Shown in pieces: positions 35,246-47,151 of a stretch of DNA of 64,000 bases; position 1 is the stretch's first letter; every line of letters begins with the position of its first letter. Where the stretch lies: NCBI GenBank assembly GCA_031761405.1, contig JASEVX010000005.1, positions 8,024,616 through 8,088,615 of the forward strand. The letters are read 5' to 3'. This DNA is from Serripes groenlandicus. Lineage: Eukaryota > Mollusca > Bivalvia > Cardiida > Cardiidae. The notes under the pieces were generated by a model. It had not been told where the DNA came from. It worked only from the letters and a program-made list of their open reading frames with translations, and did not search any database. A program made the translations under genes and the position numbers.

Positions 35246-36342
35246 CTATGGACTATGGCCTTTAAGAAGCCGTTCGGCAAGTCGTTTTATTCGAGTAAAC
35301 GTTGTCACACTGTCACTTCGTTCGTATTTTACCATAGCCATAGCATGTGTAGCAGATTGTCCATCAATGTTTTCCTCGTTTTGGTCAAAGTTATCGATTG
35401 ATGCATCAATCATTGGTCCAGTAGAGTCAACATGTTCTAACCCAAAAGACATATCTTTCAATACTGACTGTCAGGCAATGTTTTGCTGCAGAACTCAAAA
35501 ACATTCGCACCTCATTTAAGTTACACATACGCCTAGGCTTTTCAGAGTGTCAATTAAGATTTTACAACCAAAGTCATGGTGAAGTTGAACAGTCAACCCA
35601 AGAATCAAGGGCCTCTTCATATTTCGATTGATTGATTGGGTTTTAACGCCGTTTTTAACAATTTCTCAGTCATATAACGGCGGCCAGTTCACCTACTCAT
35701 GTGATTCCTGGTTTGCTCACACCAGTACTCCACACAACAGTCTTCCAAAGCATCTGGCTACTTTTCCACATATACTAAGTCAATTGGTGAAAGACAAATG
35801 GCGCATGTCGCATTGACTTTTGTCAATCGTCGGAAAGAATGTTGGCCTAGCCGGGATTCGAACTCAAAACCCTTGGATTGACAGCCCGCGTCGCTACCGA
35901 CTGAGCTTTTGGGGCTCGTCTTCATATTTCGACAGATGGACACTATTTGGTGACACATAAATATAGACTTGATTGACCGTTTGTTATCCCTTGTTATATT
36001 TGAAAGAGACAATGCCTTGTTAAATGCCTTTTCATCCAGCCGCCAAAAGATAAAATCTGCCAAATCCTGGGGAATAAACTCTTTAACGGCATGAAGATTG
36101 AATTCTGAAGGCGCAACATACTCATCCTTGTCGTCGGATGTACATGCCATCGACTCTCTAAGTATTCCAGTATATTGTACTTTGTATCGGGTACTCTCTC
36201 CTGTCCCAGTTGAAATGCAAGTTAGCATTTCTTTCCATGTATTACCCTTGTCACATATAAGGCAACACTCTCTGTCATAGAATGAGACACATGGATCTCT
36301 TACTGAATGACGTTTACTAGTTGATGAACTGTCGTGTGTCAT
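35246..36342 (-). pseudogene. Broken mobile-element-associated gene, copy 1
   Basis: The upstream part (36342 to about 35933) reads CCLICDKGNTWKEMLTC and EFIPQDLADFIFWRLDEKAFN. It is interrupted by a SINE (35628-35918). Bridging the SINE, the same frame continues RPLILGLTVQLHHDFGCK to about 35520. A frameshift follows, and the end (35461-35246) reads DASIDNFDQNEENIDGQSATH. The 'DN.D.N..T.DG..T.H.M' style and the 'GLTV.LHH' block belong, from memory, to multi-copy proteins of unknown function spread through bivalve and other invertebrate genomes. I infer a transposon-derived gene and do not know its reaction. Confidence 0.6.
35628..35918 (-). mobile_element. tRNA-derived SINE with 14-bp target duplication, copy 1
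   Basis: 291 bp flanked by TCTTCATATTTCGA at 35614-35627 and 35919-35932. On the minus strand the head reads agccccaaaagctcagtcgg, with an A box and the B box gttcgaatcccgg, and the tail ends in the cggcgttaaaaccc-type motif. It is inserted in the coding frame of the mobile-element pseudogene, which then reads through its head. Confidence 0.9.
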
Positions 36343-36528
36343 CTCATCTTGATCAATTCATGGGTAACGTCGGGTGTATAGAGATATACATTTGGTATGA
36401 AAACCTTGCTTTGAGATGAAATCACAATATAGCCTCTCTATATTGGTTCAATTGGGTGTGAACAGTGTCACGTTTTTTATCAGCAATGAATAAAATTGCA
36501 TGAAGACCCTTTTTTGATGGATTTTTTT

Positions 36529-37573
36529 TAGGGATGGGAACGAATATTCGAATATTCGAAAATTGGACGAATATTCGAATACCGTTTTCGAATAAGAACA
36601 TTCGTTTTCAGTGTACTATTTTCTATAATTATTACTATTTTCTAAAATCAAAACAAAACATTATTAGTAAAATTCTGACATCGGTCGCGAGTTTGAGCTA
36701 ATCATTTATTAAGGGTGAAGTGATAAAGAGTGTGTATGTGTCGTTTGTTGTGTTTTTACAACGTATGTCAAAACATAAGTAACAATAATACAATCAATAA
36801 TTGTCACGCGTACGTTTATCAGAGATCTAATCGTGTGTAACCAGATATCACATTGACGACCAGTTTGTTTGATATTTTTGAATCAACAAACATGTATAAA
36901 CGGTGACAGGCTGCAGTTCCGTAAAACCCTCCCAGCCTAACCAAAACATAGTCGATGTTTACATCAAAGACAGCTGTTGCAAAAATGAATAAATCATATT
37001 TAAACATCGCATTACGTCTCAAAAGTATGCAGCTTTCCTCTTTACCTCTTCACAAATGAATTCACATAAGCGAACAAAATGAATCGTCCGCGATTTTGTT
37101 TTCTTACAACACGCGATTAAATTGACGAAATCGGTAAAAGAAATATCACCCAACTCCCTATGCTTTTTGTATGAATAAGATTTATAATTATTTCGTTAAT
37201 TATTTGATTCGATTCAATATTAAACTCGGTAAACAAGCGACACCTGAATATACGGCTCAAAAAACGTTGCGATTTGGTTTATCGTTTGGAAGGGATTTAT
37301 TTCTTGATTTACTTCAAATTAAAATTCAAATACATCTGTTGAGGAAAAAGAGAGTGTAAGTTCAGTTGAAAACATGAAATATATACGTAAACAATAGATC
37401 ATACTTTTACTTGGAAAATTGCCATTATTTGAAAAAGGAAATGGGAAGTACCAGTGTTCAGATTAACCTGAAATCGGATACTGATTTCTGATTCGAAAAT
37501 CGAATATTCGAATATATTCGAATAAAGAAAACGAATATTCGAATATCGTTTTCAATATTCGTTCCCATCCCTA
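36529..37573. mobile_element. hAT-type non-autonomous element (1045 bp), copy 1
   Basis: Ends TAGGGATGGGAACGAATATT and the complement (gttcccatcccta), flanked by the 8-bp duplication ATTTTTTT (36521-36528, 37574-37581). Eight-base target sites are typical of hAT. The subterminal regions are rich in CGAATATTCGAATA palindromes on both sides. The two short frames inside (36819-37022 minus, 37171-37359 plus) have no transposase motif. Confidence 0.85.
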
Positions 37574-38238
37574 ATTTTTTTATAACCACGCCAAATCGCC
37601 AAATTTGAGTCTGTTAAACTTTTGTAACAAATAATGCATAAACTAGCATTGAAAGTACAATGACTAGTGAAGCCATCGTTTGGTTAATAAAATAAATGTT
37701 TAACACAGATTTAGAACAACCTTGATCTATTCAATACAAGAGCTTACTAGTATTATTTATCTTGGAAATTTTCTTAGGCAGAAATTTTATAAAACTGCGT
37801 CACTGCTTATGTCAGAGCAAATGACACCCATTGGCCAGTTAATAAATAACACGCTGACATTTATAATTTACCTGTAAACTATATCAGTTGATTCAAGCTA
37901 TATATTCAACTGATAAATTAAACAACACATATGTTTTTAAAATAGTATTAAGACCGTTTATATGTCGACTGAATGTAGATATACTTGCTTTAAATAAAAT
38001 TATCCAGTTATCATTTTAAATTAACACGCTTACATTTATAATTTATTACGTTGATATATAAAGCAATTGATTTCAGATTAATTCATTTAATAAACATTGT
38101 ATTAATATTGAGCATTCAGAACGATCATACTTTATTTGCTTAACGATTAGTAACTGCGTGAATTGTACCTTAATTTTAACACATAACTAAGAAACATGTA
38201 ATCTGAATAGAGATTGTTGGTTGAATATGTGTACTTTT

Positions 38239-39071
38239 ATGAGGCGCCGTTTTACTATTTATTCCTTATTTTTTTATATCAGGAATTCGACTTTTTGATA
38301 TCAGAAAATAAATTTCTTGATATCAAAAAATAAAGAGAATGTCCTGATATCAAAAAATCGAATTCCTGATATCAAAAAATATCAAGAAATATGCTCTATT
38401 TTTCCTTATCAGATGATTTTCTGATATCAAAAATTCGAATTCCTGATATCAGAAAATGAATATTTGATATCAGAAAATGTATTTCTTGATATCAGAAAAT
38501 GTATTTCTTGATATCAGAAAATCATCAGTATTTTTTTATAACAGAAAATAGATTATTTGATATCAGAAAATGGATTTCTTGACATCAAAAAATGATTTTC
38601 TGATATCAAGAATTCGAATTCCCGATATCAGAAAATGAATATTTGATATCAGAAAATGTATTTCTTGATATCAGAAAATCGTCAGTATTTTTTTTTTATA
38701 TCAAAAATTCGATTTTTTGATATCAGAAATTCCATTTATTGATATCAGAAAATCATTTTTTGATGTCAAGAAATCCATTTTCTGATATCAAAAAACAAAT
38801 AATCTATTTTCTGATATCAAAAAATACTGACGATTTTCTGATATCAAGAAATACATTTTCTGATATCAGGAATTCAATTTTTTGATATCAGAAAATCATT
38901 TTTTGATATCAGGAAATCAATTTCTTGATATCAGAAAATAATGAATATTTTCTGATATCAAAAATTCGAATTCCTTATATCAAGAAATAGATTTTCTGAT
39001 ATCAAAAAAAGAATTTTTGATATCAGAAAATACTCTTTATTTCTTGATATCAAGAAAAACGGCGCCTCATA
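38239..39071. mobile_element. 833-bp GATATC-palindrome element, copy 2
   Basis: The element at 32676-33508 carried along in the tandem duplication, with the same TIRs and TACTTTT flanks. It is not an independent insertion. Confidence 0.8.
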
Positions 39072-39662
39072 TACTTTTGCATGAACCATTGCTTTTAGGC
39101 CTGTAGGAATTTTCTGTACGGGCCCTATTTAAGGAGGAACCCCTACCGGAAGTATAACAAGCCGATTTTGGTGTTTTTTAGTAGGTTAATACCTGCTTCA
39201 TATTAGGTAAGTTCTCGCATAAAAATCGCGGTCTTAGAAATACCGAAATTTTGAGCTTTACCAAGAGGCCCAATTTTGTATTATTTTTTTTAGATAAAAT
39301 TTAAAAAAAGTTGAAGTCGTCAATTGCATTTAAATAAAAAGAAAAAAATATATTTTTAATAAATGTTTTTTTATGTACAGACGAAGCCATGATGTTCAAA
39401 ATGTGTTATTTATGTGTTTTTACGTTAATTTATTCTGCGCATGCGCAAATTTAGTTAAACGAGTACGGTTTAAATCGGTAAATAAGTTAATTAACACATA
39501 TATTATGTTATTTCTTTACAAAATCATTTAAACATACACGTCCGAAGCAAGACATACATTCACGGGTAACTTGTGCCTTTCATATTTTCACCCATCCTTT
39601 TATCCGTCTGTTCGTTCATTAATTCAACGTTTCGATCAACACATTTTTTTATTTATTTTTTT

Positions 39663-40476
39663 AGCTCACCTATGTACGAACTGCAAGGTGAGTTATTGTG
39701 ATTACATTTTGTCCGCCGTCCGTTCGTCGTCAACATTTGCTCTTGTGAACACTCTACAGTCTATTCTTTGCATCCAATCATCATGAAAGTTTATCAGAAC
39801 ATTCATCTCGATGATTTCTTGGACAAGTATGAAACTGGGTCATGTCTGGTCAAAACTAGGTCACTAGGTCAAATTTAAGGAATATATTGTTAACACTCTG
39901 GAAGATAAATGTTTGGCTTGAGCATGTTGAAACTTTGTCAGAATGTATGTTTTAGTGATATTTAGGCCAAGTTTGAAACTGGGTCATGTCCGGTCAAAAC
40001 TAGGTCACTTGGTCAAATTTAAGGAAAATCTTGTTAACAGTCTGGAACTGTTAGTGATATCTAGGCCAAGTTTGAAACTGGGTCATTTCAAGTCAATAAC
40101 TAGGTCACTTGGTCAAGTTTAAAGAAACTCTTGTTAACACTCTGGAAGTCACATTTTTGGCTTGAGCATGTTAGAACTTTGTCAGAATGGTTCTCTTAGT
40201 GATATCTAGAGCAAGTTTGAAACTGGGTCATGTCCGGTCAAAAACTTGGTCAATCGATCAAATTTAAGGAAAATCTTGTTAACACTCTGGAAGTCACATT
40301 TTTGGCTTGAGCATATTGAAACTTTGTTAGAATAGTTGTCTTAGTGATATCTAGGCCAGGTTCGAAACTGGGCTATGTCCGGTCAAAACTAGGTCACAAG
40401 GTCGAAATTAAGAAATATCTTGTGAACACTCAGGTGAGAAAATCAAAGGCCATCATAGCCCTCTTGTTTGTTATAA
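39663..40476 (+). repeat. Bivalve 'aggtcacttggtc' tandem repeat, copy 2
   Basis: Duplicate of 34100-34913, same unit order and ends. Confidence 0.85.
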
Positions 40477-40808
40477 CAATAAACACAATTTTGATTGTGA
40501 TTTGATGTCCCTTTTTTATTAGGGTCCACTATTGGAGTGAAATATTGAAGAACTGAAGTATATTTAGTTTACTGATTGAAAGTTATGAACATTTCCAATT
40601 ATATAAAACGATAATTAGTCACAAAGTTACGGTAAAAATATATGATTATTACAATGAAAATTGTGTTTATTGAGCGCAGCATTGAACAGACTCCATGAAG
40701 GTATTCTTTTTATTTAAGCTTTATTGAAATATCGGGACAATATCCAAAGAAAATCTTTCATTTCTTTGTTTCTGATAATAAGTAAATCTTGTTTCGTTAT
40801 TAATCAAG

Positions 40809-41905
40809 CTATGGACTATGGCCTTTAAGAAGCCGTTCGGCAAGTCGTTTTATTCGAGTAAACGTTGTCACACTGTCACTTCGTTCGTATTTTACCATAG
40901 CCATAGCATGTGTAGCAGATTGTCCATCAATGTTTTCCTCGTTTTGGTCAAAGTTATCGATTGATGCATCAATCATTGGTCCAGTAGAGTCAACATGTTC
41001 TAACCCAAAAGACATATCTTTCAATACTGACTGTCAGGCAATGTTTTGCTGCAGAACTCAAAAACATTCGCACCTCATTTAAGTTACACATACGCCTAGG
41101 CTTTTCAGAGTGTCAATTAAGATTTTACAACCAAAGTCATGGTGAAGTTGAACAGTCAACCCAAGAATCAAGGGCCTCTTCATATTTCGATTGATTGATT
41201 GGGTTTTAACGCCGTTTTTAACAATTTCTCAGTCATATAACGGCGGCCAGTTCACCTACTCATGTGATTCCTGGTTTGCTCACACCAGTACTCCACACAA
41301 CAGTCTTCCAAAGCATCTGGCTACTTTTCCACATATACTAAGTCAATTGGTGAAAGACAAATGGCGCATGTCGCATTGACTTTTGTCAATCGTCGGAAAG
41401 AATGTTGGCCTAGCCGGGATTCGAACTCAAAACCCTTGGATTGACAGCCCGCGTCGCTACCGACTGAGCTTTTGGGGCTCGTCTTCATATTTCGACAGAT
41501 GGACACTATTTGGTGACACATAAATATAGACTTGATTGACCGTTTGTTATCCCTTGTTATATTTGAAAGAGACAATGCCTTGTTAAATGCCTTTTCATCC
41601 AGCCGCCAAAAGATAAAATCTGCCAAATCCTGGGGAATAAACTCTTTAACGGCATGAAGATTGAATTCTGAAGGCGCAACATACTCATCCTTGTCGTCGG
41701 ATGTACATGCCATCGACTCTCTAAGTATTCCAGTATATTGTACTTTGTATCGGGTACTCTCTCCTGTCCCAGTTGAAATGCAAGTTAGCATTTCTTTCCA
41801 TGTATTACCCTTGTCACATATAAGGCAACACTCTCTGTCATAGAATGAGACACATGGATCTCTTACTGAATGACGTTTACTAGTTGATGAACTGTCGTGT
41901 GTCAT
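40809..41905 (-). pseudogene. Broken mobile-element-associated gene, copy 2
   Basis: Duplicate of 35246-36342 with the same SINE interruption and the same frameshift. The damage therefore predates the tandem duplication, and neither copy can give the full protein. Confidence 0.6.
41191..41481 (-). mobile_element. tRNA-derived SINE, copy 2
   Basis: Duplicate of 35628-35918 with the same flanking TCTTCATATTTCGA repeats. Confidence 0.9.
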
Positions 41906-42090
41906 CTCATCTTGATCAATTCATGGGTAACGTCGGGTGTATAGAGATATACATTTGGTATGAAACCTTGCTTTGAGATGAAATCACAATATAGCCTCTC
42001 TATATTGGTTCAATTGGGTGTGAACAGTGTCACGTTTTTTATCAGCAATGAATAAAATTGCATGAAGACCCTTTTTTGATGGATTTTTTT

Positions 42091-43135
42091 TAGGGATGGG
42101 AACGAATATTCGAATATTCGAAAATTGGACGAATATTCGAATACCGTTTTCGAATAAGAACATTCGTTTTCAGTGTACTATTTTCTATAATTATTACTAT
42201 TTTCTAAAATCAAAACAAAACATTATTAGTAAAATTCTGACATCGGTCGCGAGTTTGAGCTAATCATTTATTAAGGGTGAAGTGATAAAGAGTGTGTATG
42301 TGTCGTTTGTTGTGTTTTTACAACGTATGTCAAAACATAAGTAACAATAATACAATCAATAATTGTCACGCGTACGTTTATCAGAGATCTAATCGTGTGT
42401 AACCAGATATCACATTGACGACCAGTTTGTTTGATATTTTTGAATCAACAAACATGTATAAACGGTGACAGGCTGCAGTTCCGTAAAACCCTCCCAGCCT
42501 AACCAAAACATAGTCGATGTTTACATCAAAGACAGCTGTTGCAAAAATGAATAAATCATATTTAAACATCGCATTACGTCTCAAAAGTATGCAGCTTTCC
42601 TCTTTACCTCTTCACAAATGAATTCACATAAGCGAACAAAATGAATCGTCCGCGATTTTGTTTTCTTACAACACGCGATTAAATTGACGAAATCGGTAAA
42701 AGAAATATCACCCAACTCCCTATGCTTTTTGTATGAATAAGATTTATAATTATTTCGTTAATTATTTGATTCGATTCAATATTAAACTCGGTAAACAAGC
42801 GACACCTGAATATACGGCTCAAAAAACGTTGCGATTTGGTTTATCGTTTGGAAGGGATTTATTTCTTGATTTACTTCAAATTAAAATTCAAATACATCTG
42901 TTGAGGAAAAAGAGAGTGTAAGTTCAGTTGAAAACATGAAATATATACGTAAACAATAGATCATACTTTTACTTGGAAAATTGCCATTATTTGAAAAAGG
43001 AAATGGGAAGTACCAGTGTTCAGATTAACCTGAAATCGGATACTGATTTCTGATTCGAAAATCGAATATTCGAATATATTCGAATAAAGAAAACGAATAT
43101 TCGAATATCGTTTTCAATATTCGTTCCCATCCCTA
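42091..43135. mobile_element. hAT-type non-autonomous element, copy 2
   Basis: Duplicate of 36529-37573, shifted by 5562 bp, with the same ATTTTTTT flanks. Confidence 0.85.
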
Positions 43136-43929
43136 ATTTTTTTATAACCACGCCAAATCGCCAAATTTGAGTCTGTTAAACTTTTGTAACAAATAATGCA
43201 TAAACTAGCATTGAAAGTACAATGACTAGTGAAGCCATCGTTTGGTTAATAAAATAAATGTTTAACACAGATTTAGAACAACCTTGATCTATTCAATACA
43301 AGAGCTTACTAGTATTATTTATCTTGGAAATTTTCTTAGGCAGAAATTTTATAAAACTGCGTCACTGCTTATGTCAGAGCAAATGACACCCATTGGCCAG
43401 TTAATAAATAACACGCTGACATTTATAATTTACCTGTAAACTATATCAGTTGATTCAAGCTATATATTCAACTGATAAATTAAACAACACATATGTTTTT
43501 AAAATAGTATTAAGACCGTTTATATGTCGACTGAATGTAGATATACTTGCTTTAAATAAAATTATCCAGTTATCATTTTAAATTAACACGCTTACATTTA
43601 TAATTTATTACGTTGATATATAAAGCAATTGATTTCAGATTAATTCATTTAATAAACATTGTATTAATATTGAGCATTCAGAACGATCATACTTTATTTG
43701 CTTAACGATTAGTAAACTGTTAATTAGACAGTGTTATGTACACATTTTAAATTGCTTTAAACGCCGATTACATGGATTCATTTGCATGTTTACGAACACA
43801 ATCATTGATAAATTCAATACATTAAACGTCTTCAATGAAAAAAATAGCAATATACCTGATAAAGCATATACTTTTGGAAAGTATCCGAAATATACGTATT
43901 ATCCGAATTACTCTTTTTTCCTATATAAG

Positions 43930-44110
43930 ATAAAGCAAAATTTTCCTAGTTTGAAGCGTAAATAACTTTTTCTGTAAGAGACGGATTTCTATGCGATTTT
44001 TTTTTGTTAACATGTACATCAATACCTTCCGAAAAATATTAAAATCGCTTTGTTATACTCCCGGTAGAACCTTTCGAAAACACCAACCCGTTTTCTACAG
44101 GTCTATTTCA
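43930..44110. repeat. Right end of a possible large inverted-ended insertion
   Basis: An inverted, diverged counterpart of 33530-33660. After it, from tatcgtcgtagg (44111), the sequence is again homologous to the flank of the 63.8-kb glycosyltransferase gene. Confidence 0.5.
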
Positions 44111-44206
44111 TATCGTCGTAGGATAAATGCTACAACAGCATTAAACGGTCAATGAAATCCCCAAAACGTATTTGAAAACATTTCAATTACTTCTCTTCAG
44201 GTACAA

Positions 44207-45262
44207 ATGGAGCTTCAACGAACATTGCACAATCTGTGGTGCACGTTGCTAGCTGTAACAGCAGTTGGTTTTCTTTACATACTTCATCAAGTGTTGCCAC
44301 TTTTGGCACCACACACTTTGAATCAACCAGCCATAATTTTGGTACCAGGCACTGCGAGTAAACCGCCTGCAAATATTGAACCACACACGCCCGTAAAATT
44401 GGCTCCACACAGACCTAGCGAAAAGCCAAAACATTTTCTAACACTAATCACAACATGGAAACATTCAAACTCATCATCGTTCATTCAAAACAGAACGGTT
44501 CGAATCTGGTCGAAGCTTATACCGGAAGTTCAAATTGTGGTTTACACCGACGATGTAATGGTTACGTCACAGCTACAAGGATTACCTGGGTGGTTTGTGA
44601 GAAATGTGCCAAAAGCAGTGACACCAAGGCGTCTTCCCGTTTTGAAAAATATGTATATTGAAACAATGAAGCATTTTCCTTCCAAGTTGTATTGCTACGT
44701 GAATTCAGACATATTATTCACGCACAGTCTTATTAAAACATTAAAACTACTGTATTCAAAATATGGTGCTGTTAAAAAACCGATTTTTATTGTCGGTCAA
44801 CGATGGAATGTACTTAACATCACAGACCATGAAGCTTCTACCGACATAAGACTTAACAGATCAGCCCTAAAACGTGGCGAGTTGTTTCCTTCTTATGGCG
44901 CTGACTACTTTATCACCAATGAACTATATCCATGGGAAAAAGTTCCAGATCTCGCTATCGGGGCCCTACTTTTTGACAACTGGCTGATAACGTGGGCAAG
45001 AGAGAGAGACATGTTATTGGCAATTGACGTTTCCAAAACAGTTTTAGCTGTTCACCAGTCGTTTACAAAATATCCATTCTTCTCACATCACAAGCCATTT
45101 TCACAGTATAACAGAAATTTGTTGAACGCTACTTTCGGTCGGGTTCTTTTTCCAGCTGGACGGACGGACTGTCTACCATTATACACAACGCTGGATACTA
45201 CTACTGGTCGTGTGATTGTGACACAACGGACATCGTATAAGTATTATTGCAACGAGCTTTAA
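44207..45262 (+). CDS. GT-A-like glycosyltransferase, type II membrane protein
   Basis: 351 residues in one exon. A short cytoplasmic N-terminus, one membrane segment (about 13-33, LLAVTAVGFLYILHQVL) and a Pro-rich stem (about 41-75) precede a globular domain, the layout of Golgi glycosyltransferases. YTDD at 113-116 and VNSDIL at 165-170 occupy the place of the nucleotide-sugar/metal (DxD-type) site. VGQRWN (196-201), GADYFITNELYPW (231-243), FDNWLI (256-261) and LAVHQS (280-285) match blocks I remember from nucleotide-diphospho-sugar transferase-like proteins; donor and acceptor are unknown. Asn-X-Ser/Thr sites (e.g. NRT 95-97) suit a lumenal domain. An acceptor (ttctcttcag) lies 6 nt before the ATG, so a 5' UTR intron is likely. 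A paralogue is at 62713-63789. Confidence 0.75.
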   Translation: MELQRTLHNLWCTLLAVTAVGFLYILHQVLPLLAPHTLNQPAIILVPGTASKPPANIEPHTPVKLAPHRPSEKPKHFLTLITTWKHSNSSSFIQNRTVRIWSKLIPEVQIVVYTDDVMVTSQLQGLPGWFVRNVPKAVTPRRLPVLKNMYIETMKHFPSKLYCYVNSDILFTHSLIKTLKLLYSKYGAVKKPIFIVGQRWNVLNITDHEASTDIRLNRSALKRGELFPSYGADYFITNELYPWEKVPDLAIGALLFDNWLITWARERDMLLAIDVSKTVLAVHQSFTKYPFFSHHKPFSQYNRNLLNATFGRVLFPAGRTDCLPLYTTLDTTTGRVIVTQRTSYKYYCNEL

Positions 45263-45264
45263 TG

Positions 45265-46055
45265 ACGAGTATACTATTAGTGTTGTTGCAGTTAGAAGAG
45301 GATTACACGAAATGGTCTACTAACACAGCAAATAATGATCGACAATCATCTTGACATGCCTTTTTATGATTAAAATATGTATTTCTAATATCATTTGATC
45401 GCCTAGATCCTATGGATTGAGTTACAGCAGCAATGGATTGAGTTACAGCAGCAAAGAAATGCCAAAAATTATATCCGACTGCAACTACACTACCGATTAT
45501 CTCTGGTATCGGGATAAATGAACCAGTACATGCAGTAGTACTGTTACAAGTTACCATGCAACGTCGTGATATATTGTTGAAAGTGTCATTAAACATCAAT
45601 CAGACTGCGTTGATGCAGAGTCTAGTTTAGAACTGTATTGTGCCATAGGGGACATATCGTACCTCTTAGCATGGTCAAACTCATGTCATCTATCCATCAA
45701 TATCAAATAGTATTCAAAAGACACATACCTTTCACAGTTGTCACTCCATGCTTTTTCGCATGTGGTCACGTATTCCAGATATTGACGAATAAGTATGTGT
45801 ACATACGGAACACAAATAACGACCCTTTTTACTCTCAGAGGGTTTTGTTCTGTGCTACTTCTTTTTAGTACTAGTAACAATTTCAATCTCCTCATCCGAA
45901 AACTCTATGTCACGGCAAGTGTAATCACCTAACAAATTATCAAGGTCTACATCGTCATCCCAACTTAACGAACATTCACAAAATGGTTACTGTACTTAAT
46001 AGTTATATGTTTTAAAGATGGCAAAACATCATTAAAATATGTTTTTTAATCAGTC
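45265..46055. other. 3' flank of the glycosyltransferase gene; possible minus-strand coding scrap
   Basis: 45265-45400 is homologous to 62575-62710 and is probably 3' UTR. At 45862-45985 (minus) an acidic frame reads DDDVDLDNLLGDYTC and FSDEEIEIV before a stop. It is short and unidentified. The other small frames here are unconvincing. Confidence 0.3.
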
Positions 46056-46060
46056 GCTCA

Positions 46061-46080
46061 GGGTTAGGGTTAGGGTTAGG
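46061..46080. repeat. Short interstitial telomeric repeat
   Basis: GGGTTAGGGTTAGGGTTAGG, three TTAGGG units, the telomere motif of molluscs and most animals. It is too short to be a chromosome end. Confidence 0.9.
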
Positions 46081-46319
46081 CAGTCTCAGATGTACAGCAA
46101 TTACCTTTTTACCCATGCATTTTTAACCATCTATTCTGGTCCGCTTTTTGGTGTTAATTATCAATAATTATTAATTTGCACAAACTGTTTATTTTCTAAG
46201 CGCACACTTTAAATAGACATTAAGAAGTGTTTCATTGTCTTACATTTAAATCGCAAGAAAACACAATTGTTTTTTACATTTCTTTTTATGGACAATGGTT
46301 GACGGTAAAACATATACCA

Positions 46320-47125
46320 TTCCGTAATCATAACATAACATAACATAATATTTATTGGCGTTAAACATTAACAATATTTATAGCCATACAAATTCATACA
46401 AACTGAAAATGACATGAATTCTTTAGAAGAACAAATAACCATCTTTTATATCATACGGTACACGTATATCTATATTACAATATCTTTTTCAGCTAGTCTC
46501 TTTCCTTAAAAGACAGATAAATAAATCTAGCTAACCTGTTAATTTCTGTTATTGAATTTGATGACATTAATGTATGAACTTTTTGTATAGAAGGCCATTT
46601 ACAATAATATGATTTAAGCAATGTATTTCTTAGTTCTCTATACTTGGTACAAACAAGTAGAAAATGATAAGGATCTTCTATCATACCCATATTACACTGT
46701 GTACATGTGCGTTGTTGTCTATCTATATTGGTATACCTGCCAGTTTCTATGGCAAGATTATTAGAATAATATTATATAACCTGAATTTAGCTAGAGTAGT
46801 TTGATATTTTGAATCAAATTTTTTGGTCAAATACATTCTATTTCAAAATTGTGTTTAAATAAACTATAATGAGATAATCTTGGGGAGTTATTTATATTGC
46901 TGTACCAAGATTGTTTAAAAATATCTAATATTCCCTGTTTGATATATAAATATTTGATATACTATCTTGGTTTTGTAACATCCATAACAGATTTCCCAGA
47001 CCAATGTGTTGTAATATGGATTTAAAGTGATGCGCCCAGTTTAAACCACTATATGTTAAACCATTGTTTACATCATCCTTTAATATGTTATAGATATTGA
47101 TTATCAAAGGATTGGTTGATTTCAA
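46320..47125 (-). pseudogene. LINE 3' end with (ATGTT)n tail
   Basis: The frames 47125-46925 (NGLTYSGLNWAHHFKSIL) and 46690-46493 (MIEDPYHFLLVCTKYRELR) are the C-terminal part of a CR1/L2-like reverse transcriptase protein. They end in the usual Cys/His block and stop at 46493. After about 150 bp the minus strand ends in aataaatattatgttatgtt, a short microsatellite tail typical of these elements. Confidence 0.75.
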
Positions 47126-47151
47126 AATATATATGTCTCTGAACAGATTCA

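Larger units (their letters stand above)
32592..38154. repeat. Direct tandem duplication, copy 1
   Basis: The block starts tgcgtgaattgtacc and recurs at 38155-43716 with an offset of 5563 bp, falling to 5562 after a one-base A difference near 36390. By eye the copies are otherwise essentially identical. The junction at 38153-38156 (agtaac|tgcgtg) is consistent with a two-base TG overlap. Contents: the GATATC element, a bivalve tandem repeat, a broken mobile-element gene with a SINE, and a hAT-type element. Confidence 0.95.
38155..43716. repeat. Direct tandem duplication, copy 2
   Basis: Second copy of 32592-38154, in the same orientation and directly adjacent. After its end (agtaaactgttaattag) the sequence is unique. 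Near-identity means either a very recent duplication or a duplicated haplotype in the assembly. Confidence 0.95.

Noticed and set aside
32676..39071. CRISPR-like array from the regularly spaced GATATC repeats
   Set aside because: Eukaryotic setting, no unique spacers, and units switch orientation; inverted ends and an empty site point to a transposable element.
44187..44434. Minus-strand frames over the start of the glycosyltransferase
   Set aside because: Antisense shadows; the plus frame is conserved in a paralogue.
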